Of a stretch of 64,000 nt of DNA, positions 34,511 to 46,552 are shown piece after piece. The position numbers were made by a program, and so were the translations under genes. The DNA is from Callorhinus ursinus. Taxonomy: Eukaryota > Chordata > Mammalia > Carnivora > Otariidae. Location of the stretch: the NCBI RefSeq assembly GCF_003265705.1, contig NW_020313044.1:3693644-3757643 (forward strand), written 5' to 3'. Below the pieces are notes generated by a model that made no database searches, was not told the origin of the DNA, and worked only from the letters and a program-made list of their open reading frames with translations. How positions within the stretch are numbered: the first letter of the stretch is position 1; each line of letters begins with the position of its first letter.

Positions 34511-34690
34511 TAATTTATTAATAATGATAATTATAATGTATGTGTACAGCACTTTTTACATTTGCAAAGTGCTTTCCAGTCCATGTTAGTTACTAGTTAT
34601 TACAGCTGTAAGGATAAAACACGTCATGTGGATTCATTTTTAATTGGTGCTATTGGTATTTATTCTGTTATTGCTAATAAATGGAAAATG
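34510..34690 (-). repeat. MIR-like ancient SINE
   Basis: 'gtacagcactttttacattt', 'gcaaagtgctttccagtcca' pattern of a MIR-related element. Confidence 0.35.
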
Positions 34691-35183
34691 GTGGTATGAA
34701 AGAAATGGTGGTCATTTCTAAGTATAAGAGTAGGAGAAAAATAGAACGCTGATTATCATTAGCTGTTGTCATTGAAGGAAGTCTGCAGTATGAAACTTAC
34801 ACGGTATCACTCTCTGGCTACCTCCCGGGCTTTTGTGTTCAGCACTAAGACCAAACACCCAATGGAATCAAGACTCAGACTCCACCATGTGACCAGAATG
34901 GGCAACCAGGAGGCTTCTGGGTCACTTCCCAGCATACGGTTTCAGCCTTCTCTATTAAAAATTGCAACAAACCAATTTTTATCACTAGAGCCCTCCATCT
35001 TAATTCATTACTTGCTCAGCCTTCTCTCCTCTCTACAATTGGGCAGTCAAATAATGCCCCCAGGAAATAAACGTTTATTGAGTACAGGCCGTTATGCTAG
35101 CCACTGTATGCGGTAGGTTCAGTTCACAGCCTATGTTCCGTAACAAATAGATGATATTTTCCTTCTGTGGTTACGTTTTATGA

Positions 35184-35398
35184 GCAGTTGTTCTCAACTG
35201 GGAGCAGTTTTGCTCCTCAGGGGACATTTGGCAACATCTGGGGACATTTTTTGGGTGGATGGGATGCTACTGGCATCTAATGGGCAGAGGCCAAGGATGC
35301 TGCTAAACACCCTATAATACACAAGACAGCCGCCCACAACAAAGAGTTTTCCAGCCCCAAATGTCAGTAGTACCAGGATGGAAAAACCTTGAGATAGA
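35184..35398 (+). mobile_element. MER5A (hAT-Charlie nonautonomous DNA transposon)
   Basis: It runs from 'cagttgttctcaactgggag' through 'ggggacatttggcaacatct', 'tactggcatctaatgggcag' and 'acaacaaagagttttccagc' to 'aaaaaccttgagat', end to end with the MER5A consensus as I know it. Confidence 0.88.
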
Positions 35399-35514
35399 GT
35401 GACCATATAATTTGTTGTTGAATCCATTTTTGAGATGGAAATAATAATCAGGATACAAGATGTAAGCTGGGACTATCCTGGGCAAACAGAGATGTGTGGT
35501 GACTCTGCTTATAG

Positions 35515-35660
35515 AAAGAAAAACTAATATTACACTATATATTAACTAACTGGAATTTAAAAACTTGACAAAAAAAAACCTGGAAAAGGAAGGAAGGAAG
35601 GAAAGAAAGAAAAGGAAGGAAGGAAGGAAGGAAGGAAGGAAAGAGAAAGAAACCAGTATT
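35515..35660 (+). mobile_element. L1 3' end with (GGAA)n tail
   Basis: 'aactaatattacactatata', 'ttaactaactggaatttaaa' is a truncated carnivore L1 3' terminus. Its A tail has become an (AAGG)n microsatellite at 35586-35645. Confidence 0.75.
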
Positions 35661-35669
35661 GCTCTGTCA

Positions 35670-35862
35670 TTCACTAGCTGGGAACCCTTGGGCAAACCAT
35701 TGTGTCTCTCAGTAGTTCAGCCTCAGTTTAATCATCTGTCAAATGGGAATATAGTATAGACCTTACAGATTTGTGGGGCAGATAGAGCAAAAGAATCTCA
35801 AAAAGTCTTAGCACAATGTCTGGCACACCACAGTGCTCAATAAAGAGTTGTTATTCTTAATA
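35670..35862 (+). repeat. MIR SINE
   Basis: 'tcattcactagctgggaacc', 'tttaatcatctgtcaaatgg', 'gcacaatgtctggcacacca' and 'ctcaataaagagttgtt' form a well preserved MIR. Confidence 0.85.
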
Positions 35863-35890
35863 ATCGATTTCTTCCACCTGTTCGCCCTTC

Positions 35891-36126
35891 TTTTTTTTAA
35901 GATTCATTTATTTATTTTAGAGAGAGAGAGCATGTGTGCACGTGAGAGGTGGGGTGTGGGGTGAAGTAGGGTGGCTGGGAGGGGCAGAGAGAATGAGAGA
36001 GAATCTTAAGCAGGTTCTACGCCCAGAGTGAGCCCAGCGTGAGACTTGATCTCACAACCCTGAGATCATGACCTGAGCCTAAATCAAGAGTCAGACGCTC
36101 AACCGACTGAGACACCTAGGTGCCCC
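35891..36126 (-). mobile_element. Older carnivore SINE
   Basis: Reverse SINE with extended GA/GT-rich middle and head complement 'gacacctaggtgcccc'. Confidence 0.9.
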
Positions 36127-37332
36127 ATCTCATCTTTTTTCAGAAATTTAGCTATTACACTCAAGACACTTTTCCTACCGATTAAAAATGTGAATGATGG
36201 ATTACAAGTCAACTTAAACTTTGCAATAAAAATATTTTTACTCCTTCACATTTTTGCTCACTTCTGAAGGAAAAGTAGTCAAGTCAGTTTCATAACACTT
36301 TACCTACTTCTATCATGAATAATAATCAGGTTTCTAAGTGGTCAAGTGACCAGTCTGTTTACAGCTGTTCCACATCAATGATCAGTGATCTGAAAGCCAG
36401 AGACCAAAGGGCTTAGAAGTCACTTGGCAAGTTCCAATGAATAAATTCCACATAAGCCTAAGTGCAACAGCTTGAGAGAGAAATTGGAGTCACCTCCAAC
36501 AATTTCTTTTGGCAGATGGGCAAAACACCAAAGATCCACAAACTTGCCTATAGTGTTCTACAGCTAATCAGGAACAAACCAAGTTTATCTCCCTTAAGCA
36601 CAAGGCTGCTTGAGGTGGGTCTTAAAGAGAGTACAGGATTCACTCTTTTGAAGAATTACAATTCACCTGATTTGAAAGGATGAGGTTCTTCAATGAGTAT
36701 CAGAGCCTTTACTGTTGGCTTTTAGGCTAACGTATGATTCTAAGTCACAAAATGTCCTATTAGTGTATTTTATGTTTTATAAATTCAAAACCCAATCCTA
36801 AAGCACAAATGTAGTTGACCAAACACTAAAGCAATTCTAATGTTAAATCTAAATTTTAAGACCTCCAAAACAACAAGAGGCATGCTAAAACAAACACACA
36901 AAAAACTACAGATAAGCTTCCATAGGATTTGAAAGCCCCAAGAGCTTCCTTAAGAAATGGCAAGCTAGCCACTCTTTGACCCTGTTTCATCACTTTTGTA
37001 TGTGTTTCCTCTCCTTGCAGAAGCAGCAGATCACATAATTTCTCCCAGAATTAGCTTGGCTGTTCTCTAGCAGGACATATAATTGCAACCTGGGATGCCC
37101 CTTCTGATTTTATGCAGACATACGTACACACACAGACCCTTCTGTTATAATGAAGCAGGGGGCTTTAGGAAATGAGCAGTGTGCTCTTCTCCTTTTGAAA
37201 TCGTGCCTAAAAGAGGTATATCACAACCTCATTGTCAGAACCAGTTGGGTAAAATGTTCGTTTGGTTCCCATTTTCTCATGGGGTTGATCCATGGGGAAA
37301 CGCCTGCTGCAACCTGAAATCAAGTCTTTTTG
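36127..37332. other. Intergenic sequence without gene
   Basis: AT-rich. No recognisable gene or repeat. Confidence 0.4.
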
Positions 37333-37333
37333 T

Positions 37334-37530
37334 GGACGCCTTGGTGGCTCAGTTGTTAAGCATCTGCCTTCGGCTCAGGTCATGATCCCAAGGGTCCTGG
37401 GATCGAGCCCCACATCGGGCTCCCTGCTCCGCGGGAAAGCCTGCTTCTCCCTCTCCCACTCCCTCTGCTTGTGTTCCCTCTCTCGCTATCTCTCTCTGTC
37501 AAATAAATAAATAAAATATTTTTTTTTAAA
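37334..37530 (+). mobile_element. Carnivore tRNA-derived SINE
   Basis: Head 'ggacgccttggtggctcag', CT-rich tract and 'caaataaataaataaaatat' tail. Confidence 0.94.
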
Positions 37531-37840
37531 AAAGTGTTTCGCTTCAAAAAAAGTCTATGAGTTTATCTCTGAGCTTAAGTTAAGACATAGACTGCTAGAT
37601 TTACTTCCATAACATGGAGTCTAGTCTGCACAAAGAAATAAGGGCGATTAGGCAGTGAAAAACATAAAGCCCAGCAATTTGTTAGGTTATGCAATTATCC
37701 TGTGACTGGGGAATCATCAATCCACAAAGAACATGAACAATTCAACCACTCAGCCAGCAGCTGGTCTTCAAGCAGAGCTAAAGAAATTCACAACTGAGGC
37801 ATAAACATACAGGAGACTTAATTAAACAGCTCCCATTTTT

Positions 37841-37895
37841 TTTAAATTCTTTTTTTTTAAATATTTTATTTATTTATTCATGAGAGAGGGGGGGG

Positions 37896-37931
<36 letters not shown>

Positions 37932-38051
37932 CAGAGGGAGAAGCAGGCTCCCAAGGAGCAGGAAGCCCGATGCAGGCCTCGATTCCAGGACCCTGGGATC
38001 ATGACCTGAGCCGAAGGCAGACGCTTAACCATCTGAGCCACCCAGGCGCCC
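37841..38051 (-). mobile_element. Carnivore tRNA-derived SINE with (GA)n
   Basis: Reverse SINE whose CT tract is now a G9 and (GA)n run. Target duplication 'aaacagctc' on both sides. Confidence 0.94.
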
Positions 38052-38165
38052 AAACAGCTCACATTTTTAAGCTTGGCTTTCACTAGCCTAACTTGATTTA
38101 AGTTTATGTGACACTAAATTTTTATTATAACAGTACACGTTCTTCTTTATAAATTAAAGAATCTT

Positions 38166-38368
38166 GGGGCGCCTGGGTGGCTCAGTCGTTAAGCGTCTGC
38201 CTTCGGCTCAGGTCATGATCCCAGGGTCCTGGGATCGAGCCCCGCATCGGGCTCCCTGCTCTGCAGGAAGCCTGCTTCTTCCTCTCCCACTCCCCCTGCT
38301 TGTGTTCCCTCTCTCACTGTGTCTCTCTCTGTCAAATAAATAAATAAAATCTTAAAAAAAAAAAAGAA
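38166..38368 (+). mobile_element. Carnivore tRNA-derived SINE, near consensus
   Basis: Full-length copy starting 'ggggcgcctgggtggctcag' with A12 tail. Target duplication 'aagaatctt' on both sides. It appears among the youngest copies. Confidence 0.96.
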
Positions 38369-38439
38369 TCTTACAGTTCTCTCTCACACAGGTATTCAAT
38401 GTCAATATTTTCAGGTGTGTTTTTCCACGTTTTCCTCTA

Positions 38440-38475
38440 TGCGCGCACACACACACACATGTGCACACACACTCA
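38440..38475. repeat. (AC)n microsatellite
   Basis: Interrupted AC run. Confidence 0.85.
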
Positions 38476-38639
38476 CAATTAGGAAGGAGACCCATCAATG
38501 ATCATGGTGCTCTTCTCCCTTTGAAGTTATGCCTAAGAGGGGTCTATAACAACCTTACTGTCATAACCAGTTAGGTAGAAGGTAGAAAATTAAACTTATG
38601 TGATACATGTGTATCACATATGCATAAGTGTAACTGTTT

Positions 38640-38905
38640 TTTTTCAAATTAAAAAAAAGACAATACCACACTCATTACCCTAAAGCTTTTTTTTTTCACT
38701 TACAGTAACATGGAGACTTCTTCAGTTTAACTCTAAATCACTCCTTTTAATTCCTATACATATTTCATATAATGGACAGATCATAAGGTCGTAATGCATT
38801 CTCCTGTTCCTTTATTAATGGACATTTAGGCTAATCCAGATTTTTGCTACTAGAAACAAAAAATGGCACCTGTGTGCAATGATAAATTCAGTACCTGAGC
38901 TTTAT
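38640..38905 (-). mobile_element. Old L1 3' fragment
   Basis: 'taatggacatttaggctaat', 'ccagatttttgctactagaa' is typical of reverse-oriented old L1 3' regions. Confidence 0.5.
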
Positions 38906-40734
38906 AAAACCTGGTCTAGGTGTATCCCAAAGAGGAATTTTATAAGGCCTCTATGAACTTAATATAATTCCCTCCATAATAACCACAGTCCTCCATCTGA
39001 ACCCATACTCAATATTGGTACTCAGCAATAAATTATGGCTTTATTTATATAGATGAATGACGAAAGCAGAAGAGACATTCACAAGAGAGAAAGACAGAAG
39101 TGAGAAAAATTTGTCTTCATTTACTTACCCAAAATAATTTCTTGAGAGCTCCATTTCATCCAAAGACTTTTCTTCATCCAATCATAGACTGAGATGCACA
39201 TATGAAAGAAGACAATTCAAATACTTGCTTGGGTCTACGATATATTAATACCGTCTGGTTGAATACTGCATAGAAAACAGTTCAGTTGTCTTCAAGGTTG
39301 TTACATCTTAGCTGAGAAGTAGACATACAAACCTAGTACCTGTGGACCGGATTTCATTTTAAGAAAAATAAATTGTTTATCAATGACTCTGAGACAGCCA
39401 AGGATCAAGGTAGCCATTCATGTGTTAATCTGTTATCATCTGGCTCATAGCTTTGAAAGACTTGCCTCACTAAATTATTGATACAAATCAGCCTTTCAAG
39501 AAAGAATTAACACTCCCAAGTCCTTAGGTTTATTCCAGCTTCTATGGCTAACCGGCATTCATTATCCAGATGAAATACACATTTCCTCTCAACTGCAGTA
39601 ACTTTCCAGATCACTTTCCTCTTTGTCTTCCTCGGGCCTACAGCCAATTCTCCAAGAGCAAGGGAGTCTAGAAGACTCGGACTTCCTATCATACCTTTCA
39701 CAAGGGCATAGCTACCTCAGAGCCCAGTCAGGTATCTGGTAAACCAGTTCGGGAACATAGGTGTGTGGTGCACAGGTTTGGGAGCAGTACCTGGAATAGG
39801 CAGTGCTAGATCTAGCCTGGGGGTGCTTGGAGGGCAGGGAGGTGGGTTTCTACAGGCAGAGCTTCCATCAGAAATATAGGAGCATTCAGTTACTGTCTTT
39901 GCATAGATGTGGAATGAGAGGGCAGAGGGGCTGTGGGACAGGTCTATTCTGTTGGCAGAGATGTACACCGTAGAACAGATTTGTGGATGCAGGTTAAAGA
40001 AAACCCCCCAAATCCATCTAGATTAAGCTAAAAAGGACAATTGACTATAAAGACAGAGAGGTTGTCTCACTGAAACCAAGAATGGGAAGGCAGCCGGGCC
40101 TCCAGAAGAGACCTAGAGGCCAGAAAGCCAGAACTGTTTGTTTTTTTTTTTAATTTCATCTTCTCTAATTATCTTTCTTAATCTGCTTCATTCTTCCCTA
40201 TCTCTACAGACCATTGTTTCTCTCTTCTTTTCCACAGCTTCCAAATGTATTTATCCTTAGTTCTAGTGGTCCACAAAAACCTACCTTCTCTTTCTAAATA
40301 CCCATTCTAAAATTCTTCATGGAGAGAAAAACTGATTGGATTGCCTGAAGTCTGGTGGTCAACTGTGGTTCCATCAGCTATGGGCCAGTGGGATGGAGAT
40401 GGAAAAGAGAATTCCCAGAAAAGGGGAGATCAGACATTTAGAGACAACTCTAAAAGCTTGCTGACCACTGATATTCCTCAAGTGTAAACTAAACATCAGT
40501 GTATAGAATCTTAGAAAGTTAGGGCCTATAGGAAACTTATTTAACAAGAAAACTGAGGAAGGGAAATGTCTCATTCAAGGTCACAGCTAGTAAGTAACAA
40601 AGCAGAGTCATTCTTCTATTACCAGGGACTGCAAGACCAGAGGCCACCAGGAGTGAATGACAATACCCATTTCATGATACCCTTCACAGCCATAAGTAGT
40701 ATAATTTTAGGTGGCCATATTTATTTTATTTTAT
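38906..40734. other. Intergenic sequence without gene
   Basis: Mostly unique. Short open frames only, and a T-run near 40141. No feature supported. Confidence 0.4.
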
Positions 40735-40932
40735 TTTTTAAGATTTTATGTATTTGAGAGAATGAGAGAGAGAGAGCATGTGTGCACACAAGCAGGGGGG
40801 AGGGGCAGAGAGAGAGGGAGAAGCAGGCTCCCCACTGAGCAGGGTGCCTGACATGGGGCTCAATCCCACGATCCTGAGATCATGACCTAAGTTGAAGGCA
40901 GATGCTTAACCGACTGAGCCACCAGGCACCCC
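40735..40932 (-). mobile_element. Carnivore tRNA-derived SINE
   Basis: Reverse SINE, duplication 'atatttattttat' on both sides. Confidence 0.93.
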
Positions 40933-41182
40933 TATATTTATTTTATAGAGAGAGTAGTACATCATTGTTATTTCTCTTTTTATTAAAAAAGGAAATATCA
41001 ATATTGATTAATTTTAAAGAGAAAGTAAAAATAATACAAAATTATATATATGTGTGTCTTTCTATATATAGACATATATATCTTAAAAATAAAATATACA
41101 GAAGTCTAGAATTTGGAAAGCATCAAGTTCAGTATCTACAGAAAGGTACCACTGAGAGTTTGGAAGCTACACTTCCATGAAC

Positions 41183-41384
41183 TTTTTTTTTTTAAGATTT
41201 TTATTTATTTATTTGAGAGAGCGAGAATGAGAGATAGAGAGAGCACATGAGAGGGGGGAGGGTTGGAGGGAGAAGCAGACTTCCCGCTGAGCAGGGAGCC
41301 TGATGCGGGACTCGATCCCGGGACTCCAGGATCATGACCTGAGCCGAAGGCAGTCGCTTAACCAACTGAGCCACCCAGGCGCCC
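41183..41384 (-). mobile_element. Carnivore tRNA-derived SINE
   Basis: Reverse SINE with perfect target duplication 'ttccatgaactttt'. Confidence 0.95.
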
Positions 41385-41860
41385 TTCCATGAACTTTTCA
41401 ATGCATATATAACTGGATGCTGGAAGGACCCAATAAATAGCAGTCTTCTTCCTTGTCCAGAGTAATGAATACATTGATAAACAAGACAAATGAATGGCAT
41501 AAGAAGGCAGAAGTGCTACTTTCATTAATGATAGAGATGAGTTAGAGGACAGAGATCAGTGTGAATGTCAAATTTAGGGACTAACTGAACCCCACGTTAG
41601 TCAGGGTTTCCATCCCGGTATCAGGCAGGAAAGACAGCGTGGAGGAGCAGAAGGGAACCAGTAATCCCAGCAGGCAGCCTAATTCCAAGAGGCAAAGAGG
41701 CAAGGTCAAGCATTAATAGTTTATTCTTTCCCACATTGCCAATCAAAATAAGTCACTCCAATCCCATGAGGCAGAGTGAACACGGGGCACAGAAAAGCTA
41801 AGAGTGTGACTCTGAGTCCCCTTTGCATGAGGGGAGCATCAGGAATGAGAAGATGCATTT
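41385..41860. other. Intergenic sequence without gene
   Basis: No feature supported. Confidence 0.4.
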
Positions 41861-41864
41861 TTCT

Positions 41865-41912
41865 GTATATATGTATATGTATATGTATTATATATATAGA
41901 TAGATAGATAGT
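41865..41912. repeat. (ATGT)/(TA)/(GATA) low-complexity tract
   Basis: Short tandem TATATG, TATA and GATA units. Confidence 0.85.
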
Positions 41913-41929
41913 ACTAGTCTTACTTCTGT

Positions 41930-42380
41930 AACTTGCTTTTTCCCACATACATATACATCGTTTAAATTACTTGCATATATTTCCTGACATGGTTAAACTA
42001 TAATTTACTTAACCAGTCCCTGTTAATTGATATTAAAGGTTTTGCATATTTTTACCACTGTAAACAGTGCTACAATGAACACTAATTAACACACATTAAT
42101 CCAATATTCCTGCAGGATAGGTTCCAAAAAGTGGAACTACTAAGAAGTAAAAAAATATACACATTAAATCTTTTATGCATATTACAAACTAGGCCCCTGC
42201 AAATGCAGCATACTCCTACCAGCCCTTTATGAGAATTTTTTGCCTAATGGATATTATATTCCTTCTCATCTTTGAAAAGAAGATAAGCAAAGCATTGTGG
42301 TTTAATTTGTATGTCTGATTACCATAGAGTTCAACATTTTTTTCTATCAGAAATTACGATTTAACTGATCTGACTTAGGG
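41930..42380 (-). mobile_element. Old L1 3' fragment
   Basis: 'aaccagtccctgttaattga', 'tttaccactgtaaacagtgc', 'tacaatgaacac' match reverse old L1 3' sequence. Confidence 0.55.
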
Positions 42381-42441
42381 TTGAAGCGTAAGCTGAGTGA
42401 TAACGGGCTTTTCTTTCTGTTATGCAATTGCCTGAATTAAG

Positions 42442-42648
42442 TTTTTTTTTTTTTAAAGATTTTATTTATTTATTTGACAGAGAGAGACACAGCGAGAGAG
42501 GGAACACAAGCAGGGGGAGTGGGAGAGGGAGAAGCAGGCTTCCCACGGAGCAGGGAGCCTCATGCGGGCTCGATCCCAGGAGCCTGGGATCATGACCTGA
42601 GCCTGAGCCGAAGGCAGACGCCTAACGACTGAGCCACCCAGGCGCCCC
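42442..42648 (-). mobile_element. Carnivore SINE with 6-bp internal duplication
   Basis: Reverse SINE. 'gagcct' is doubled in the tRNA-related part. Target duplication 'cctgaattaagttttt' on both sides. Confidence 0.95.
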
Positions 42649-43085
42649 CTGAATTAAGTTTTGATTGCTGAGGCATTCACTTTAAGAAAGGCACCCCCTG
42701 CAAAGATGGTTATGTCAAGTAACTGCAGGCCTTGAGACAGCCTCCGCCCTCCACTCCTATCTTGGTGGATTTCCATACCTGACCTTTCAGGTAGCTAGTT
42801 GTTTTTTTTTCTCCCTGCACTTTAAATTCCCATTCTTATGTTTTAAATTCACCAATAAAGAGTGAGGCCACGAGACTCTCGCCTCCAATAAAAGCAGAAC
42901 CCAGGTTCTCTCTCCCCTTCTCCCTTCCCCCCTGCCCCCCCCCCCCCCCACCCAGCCATTGGCCCCCGCTATGCCACATACAAAATTTCCAGTATCTGTA
43001 AGTAGTAAAGTTTTGTTTTAGTCTTTATTTCCCCCACAGAGTTTCCTTATGGTTCTTGCTGGGGGAGTCTTACAATCGTAAGAAC
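42649..43085 (+). mobile_element. LTR-like sequence
   Basis: It has a promoter/poly(A)-like block 'accaataaagagtgaggcca', a C-rich run, a T-rich stretch and a terminal 'gggggagtcttacaa'. This resembles an ERV1-type solo LTR. No coding part. Assignment is uncertain. Confidence 0.35.
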
Positions 43086-43742
43086 CACAAGGGCCTCTCC
43101 AGCCACACCCGTGGTTATTGATAGGCTGAGATCAATCAGCACAGAACAGGTGTCAAATATTTACCAGGATACAAGATGCCTTTAAGAATCCAAGCAGCAA
43201 ATTTGGCTTCAAAACAGTGTGAAAAATTGATGGTGTTATTTGGCCCAGTAGATATGTGAGATAGATTACAGTGTGTGATCTCAGAATCAATATTCAGTCC
43301 ATATATTTGTGCAATAGATAATTACCCTAATAAACGCAGACTTGACATTTCAGTAGAAGGATGCATTAGGCCTGTGTCCCAGGGGGCTTACTGGATCAGG
43401 AGCTTAGAAACTATGGAGTACAATGGGCCACCTACCTTTCTTCTAGACTTCTACCCTTCAGTCTTCATAGTGACTCTGAGACCAAACCAGAACATGCAAG
43501 AGTTTGTCTTCCATTTTCCTCATGTCATTGTTCCTGATTCTCTGAGCGCACTGATAGAATTTTGACTAATTCCCCAAGTAGCAGACCTGGAGCCTGTTAG
43601 GTGTGGGTCAAATTCAAAATAAAACTCCTTTGAGATAAACTTTTTCATCCATTGGTTAAAATGGTTATGCAGTTTAACGCCACAGTGTGTTAGTAAGGTG
43701 CTTCTTCTGCCATATTTCAGATACTTCTTGTGTCTTCTCGGT
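43086..43742. other. Intergenic sequence without gene
   Basis: A 96-codon frame at 43275-43565 has no family resemblance I recognise and no supporting signals. Confidence 0.35.
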
Positions 43743-43936
43743 TTTTTTTTTTAAGATTTTATTTATTTATTTGACAGAGACACAGCAAGAGAGGGAACAC
43801 AAGCAGGGGGAGTGGGAAAGGGAGAAGCAGACTTCCCGTGGAGCAGGGAGCCCGATGCAGGACTCGATCCCAGGACCCTGGGATCATGACCTGAGCCAAA
43901 GGCAGACGCCCAACAACTGAGACACCCAGGCGCCCC
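43743..43936 (-). mobile_element. Carnivore tRNA-derived SINE
   Basis: Reverse SINE. Target duplication 'cttgtgtcttctc' on both sides. Confidence 0.95.
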
Positions 43937-44467
43937 TTGTGTCTTCTCTCATATCCTCTAAACCTCACCTCTGATTCTGTCGGTTGCGGCAGTAAACAAA
44001 ATCTTCTGTGGGCTTAGACTCATTTCTGGCTGATAGAGTCCTGCCTTAAGCATACATTTAAGTCTTTTGCTTTCTTTCCTTGGGCTTTTCTGATGTCTTA
44101 TGGGACACTGGTTCTTGAAGGTACAGGTTTACCTAGAAGTGTGGGACTTACCACCTCTGGGTCAAACTTCAACCAATGAGTGATGAGAAACAAATGTTTC
44201 TCCCAGTTGATCCTTGGGTGAACAATTACAAGAGACATCCTACATCCCACTCTGAAGTTCTGGCTGGCTGGAGCCTCAGTTGTTCACAGTGGCGATCTCG
44301 ATAATGCATCCTAGATTGGCTTTTTTCACTTTTCCTGGTCCTTTGGATCATCTCCCAAACAATTACCTGTGCACAAACTCTTATCTCAGGCTTTGCTTTT
44401 GAGAGTAAATTGAGCTCAGACATATTGCTAATGGGATATAAATGGGTAAGAGTAATTTGATAGTTTC
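43937..44467. other. Intergenic sequence without gene
   Basis: No feature supported. Confidence 0.4.
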
Positions 44468-44595
44468 GGGGCACCTGGATAGCTTAGTTAGTTAAGCCTC
44501 CAACTCTTGATATCACTTGGGGTCTTGATCTCTAGGGCAGGCCCCACATTGGGCTCCATACTGGGCATGGAGCCTACTTAAAAAACAAAAAAACA
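44468..44595 (+). mobile_element. Short carnivore tRNA-SINE
   Basis: 'ggggcacctggatagcttag', 'gggctccatactgggcatgg' and a (CAAAA)-type tail that abuts the next SINE. Confidence 0.82.
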
Positions 44596-44782
44596 GGGGC
44601 ACCTGGGTGGCTCAGTCCATTAAACATCTGACTTCAGCTCAGGTCATGATCTCAGGGTTCTGGGATTGAGCCCCACGTTGGGCTCTGCGCTCAGCGGGGA
44701 GGCTGCTTGTCCTTCTGCCCCTCCCCAGACCTCGTGCTCACTTGCTCTCTCTCACATAAATAAAAAAAATTTTTAAACAAAA
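44596..44782 (+). mobile_element. Carnivore tRNA-derived SINE
   Basis: Full SINE inserted exactly at the tail of the previous element, a head-to-tail pair. Confidence 0.93.
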
Positions 44783-45406
44783 AGTAATTTGACAGTTTTC
44801 ACTATAAGTTTTAAAAATATTGACCTAAAAATTCCACTTTAGAAGTTTAAAGATAGATACTAATATTTTGGCATGTGTGAAGTGATGGTTATAAAAGAAT
44901 ATGCATTGCAATATTGTAAAATAGCCAGGAATTTTTTTAAAAACCCTACTGAAAAAAAACCCCACTGAATCCCCAAATAGGAGGTTGCTTAAATAAATGC
45001 CAATATAGCCATACGGTGAAATAGCAGGTGGAAGATAATGAGGTAGCTTTATATGGAAAGGTCTTTAAAATCTGAGAGCAGTAAATAGAATAAATGATCA
45101 TTTTGTAATATATATGTGCATGTGTATATATACTGGTGTATGTTTAAAATATCCCTGAAGAGAGACACAAAGATGTGACATTAGTGGATTGTCTCTAAGG
45201 AGATTGTGGCTGCAGACAAGTGTGAAAGAGACTTGTTTGTATTTTTCTTGGCTAATGATATGTCATAATTTAGTATTACTTTGCTATTTGGAATACTGAA
45301 CCCTGTCCACATGTCTGTCTGAAATGTTGATTACGTCTATTTGCTGTTTCTTTTGTTTTTTGTTTGTTTGTTTTTTAAACTCTACCAAAAGCTTCAATTA
45401 TATAGG
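44783..45406. other. Intergenic sequence without gene
   Basis: AT-rich. No feature supported; a (TTTG)n-like run at 45353-45376. Confidence 0.4.
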
Positions 45407-45512
45407 GTCGCCTGGCTGGTTCAGTCAGTGGAGCATGTGACTCTTGATCTCGGGGTCATGAGTTTGAGCCCCACACTGGAGGTAGAGATTACATTTAAAA
45501 CTTTTTTTAAAA
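45407..45512 (+). mobile_element. Short carnivore tRNA-SINE
   Basis: 'gtcgcctggctggttcagtc', 'catgagtttgagccccacac', 'gtagagattacatttaaaac'. Confidence 0.88.
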
Positions 45513-46025
45513 AGTTTCAATTACATGAATTAGGATAAATTATACACAAACCCTCATGTTTGCATCATCCAGCTTAGAACAATTACCATCATCTTGCCAA
45601 TTCTGTTTTATTTTTCTCCCCACTTTCCCCCCTGGAATGTTAAAGCAATTGCCAAATATTTATCATTTCACCTGTAAATATGTGTTACTTTCAAAGCTTC
45701 AGTGCTTCACTAATTGGATCTGACATGGTATATTTTAAAATTCTAGTAAATCCACAAAGGAATACAAAACAATAGCAAAAAGGAAGCAAAGACTCAAAAG
45801 GGTTAAATTGGATGAATCAAATGAAGCCTAATATAAGTATATAAAATAGAATTTGAAAATAATATTTAATAGTTCTTTAGAAACAAACAGGCTAAAAATG
45901 AAACCTTGAACTGCCTAGAAATGGGAAAAACATACTTTTAAAAAGATGCAAACTTATTCAGAAAACATTAAATAAACCCAGTCTAATATGTGTGGTCTAC
46001 ATAACTAGAGCCAATCCTGGATAAA
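45513..46025. other. Intergenic sequence without gene
   Basis: AT-rich with no supported feature. Confidence 0.4.
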
Positions 46026-46029
46026 ACTA

Positions 46030-46435
46030 GAGTTACAGGTAGAATTGCCAGATTTAGCAAATAAAAATGTAGGATAGCCAGTTAAATTTCAGGTAAATAA
46101 TAATTTCTTAGAATATGTATCATGCAGGGGTGCCTGGGTGGCTCAGTCGTTAAGCATCTGCCTTAAGCTCAGGTCATGATCCCAGGGTCCTGGGATCGAG
46201 CCCCGCTTCAGGCTCCCTGCTCAGTGGGGAGCCTGCTTCTCCTTCTCCCACTCCCCCTGCTTGTGTTCATCTCTCGCTGTGTCTCTCTCTCTCAAATAAA
46301 TAAATAAAAATCTTAAAAAGAATATATATCATACAATATGTCCCATGCAATATTTGGCACATATTTATATTAAGATATTATTGTTTGTTTTTATCTGTAT
46401 TACTTGCTTATCTGATAATGCCTGGGTTCTACCAT
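46030..46435. repeat. Old palindromic interspersed repeat split by a SINE
   Basis: 'attgccagatttagcaaata', 'gccagttaaatttcaggtaa' on the left and 'atgtcccatgcaatatttgg' on the right belong to one known palindromic mammalian repeat. Its name was not determined. Confidence 0.45.
46127..46320 (+). mobile_element. Carnivore tRNA-derived SINE
   Basis: Forward SINE. Duplication 'agaatatgtatcatgca'/'agaatatatatcataca'. Confidence 0.95.
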
Positions 46436-46439
46436 AGGC

Positions 46440-46552
46440 AGAATGAATCAGAATTTCTGGGGTTTTGGTCTGGGCATTACTTTTTTAAAAATTTCCTAGG
46501 TCAGAATTACCTACTTCATATCCAAGGTTAAGAACCACTGCTCTAGAAAATG
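46440..46552 (-). mobile_element. hAT-Charlie-type remnant
   Basis: 'gaatcagaatttctggggtt' through 'gttaagaaccactgctc' resembles the small hAT element family also seen at 5.6 kb. Confidence 0.45.

Noticed and set aside
43275..43565. 96-codon ORF next to an LTR-like unit
   Set aside because: No similarity to retroviral or host proteins that I can recognise; no regulatory signals.
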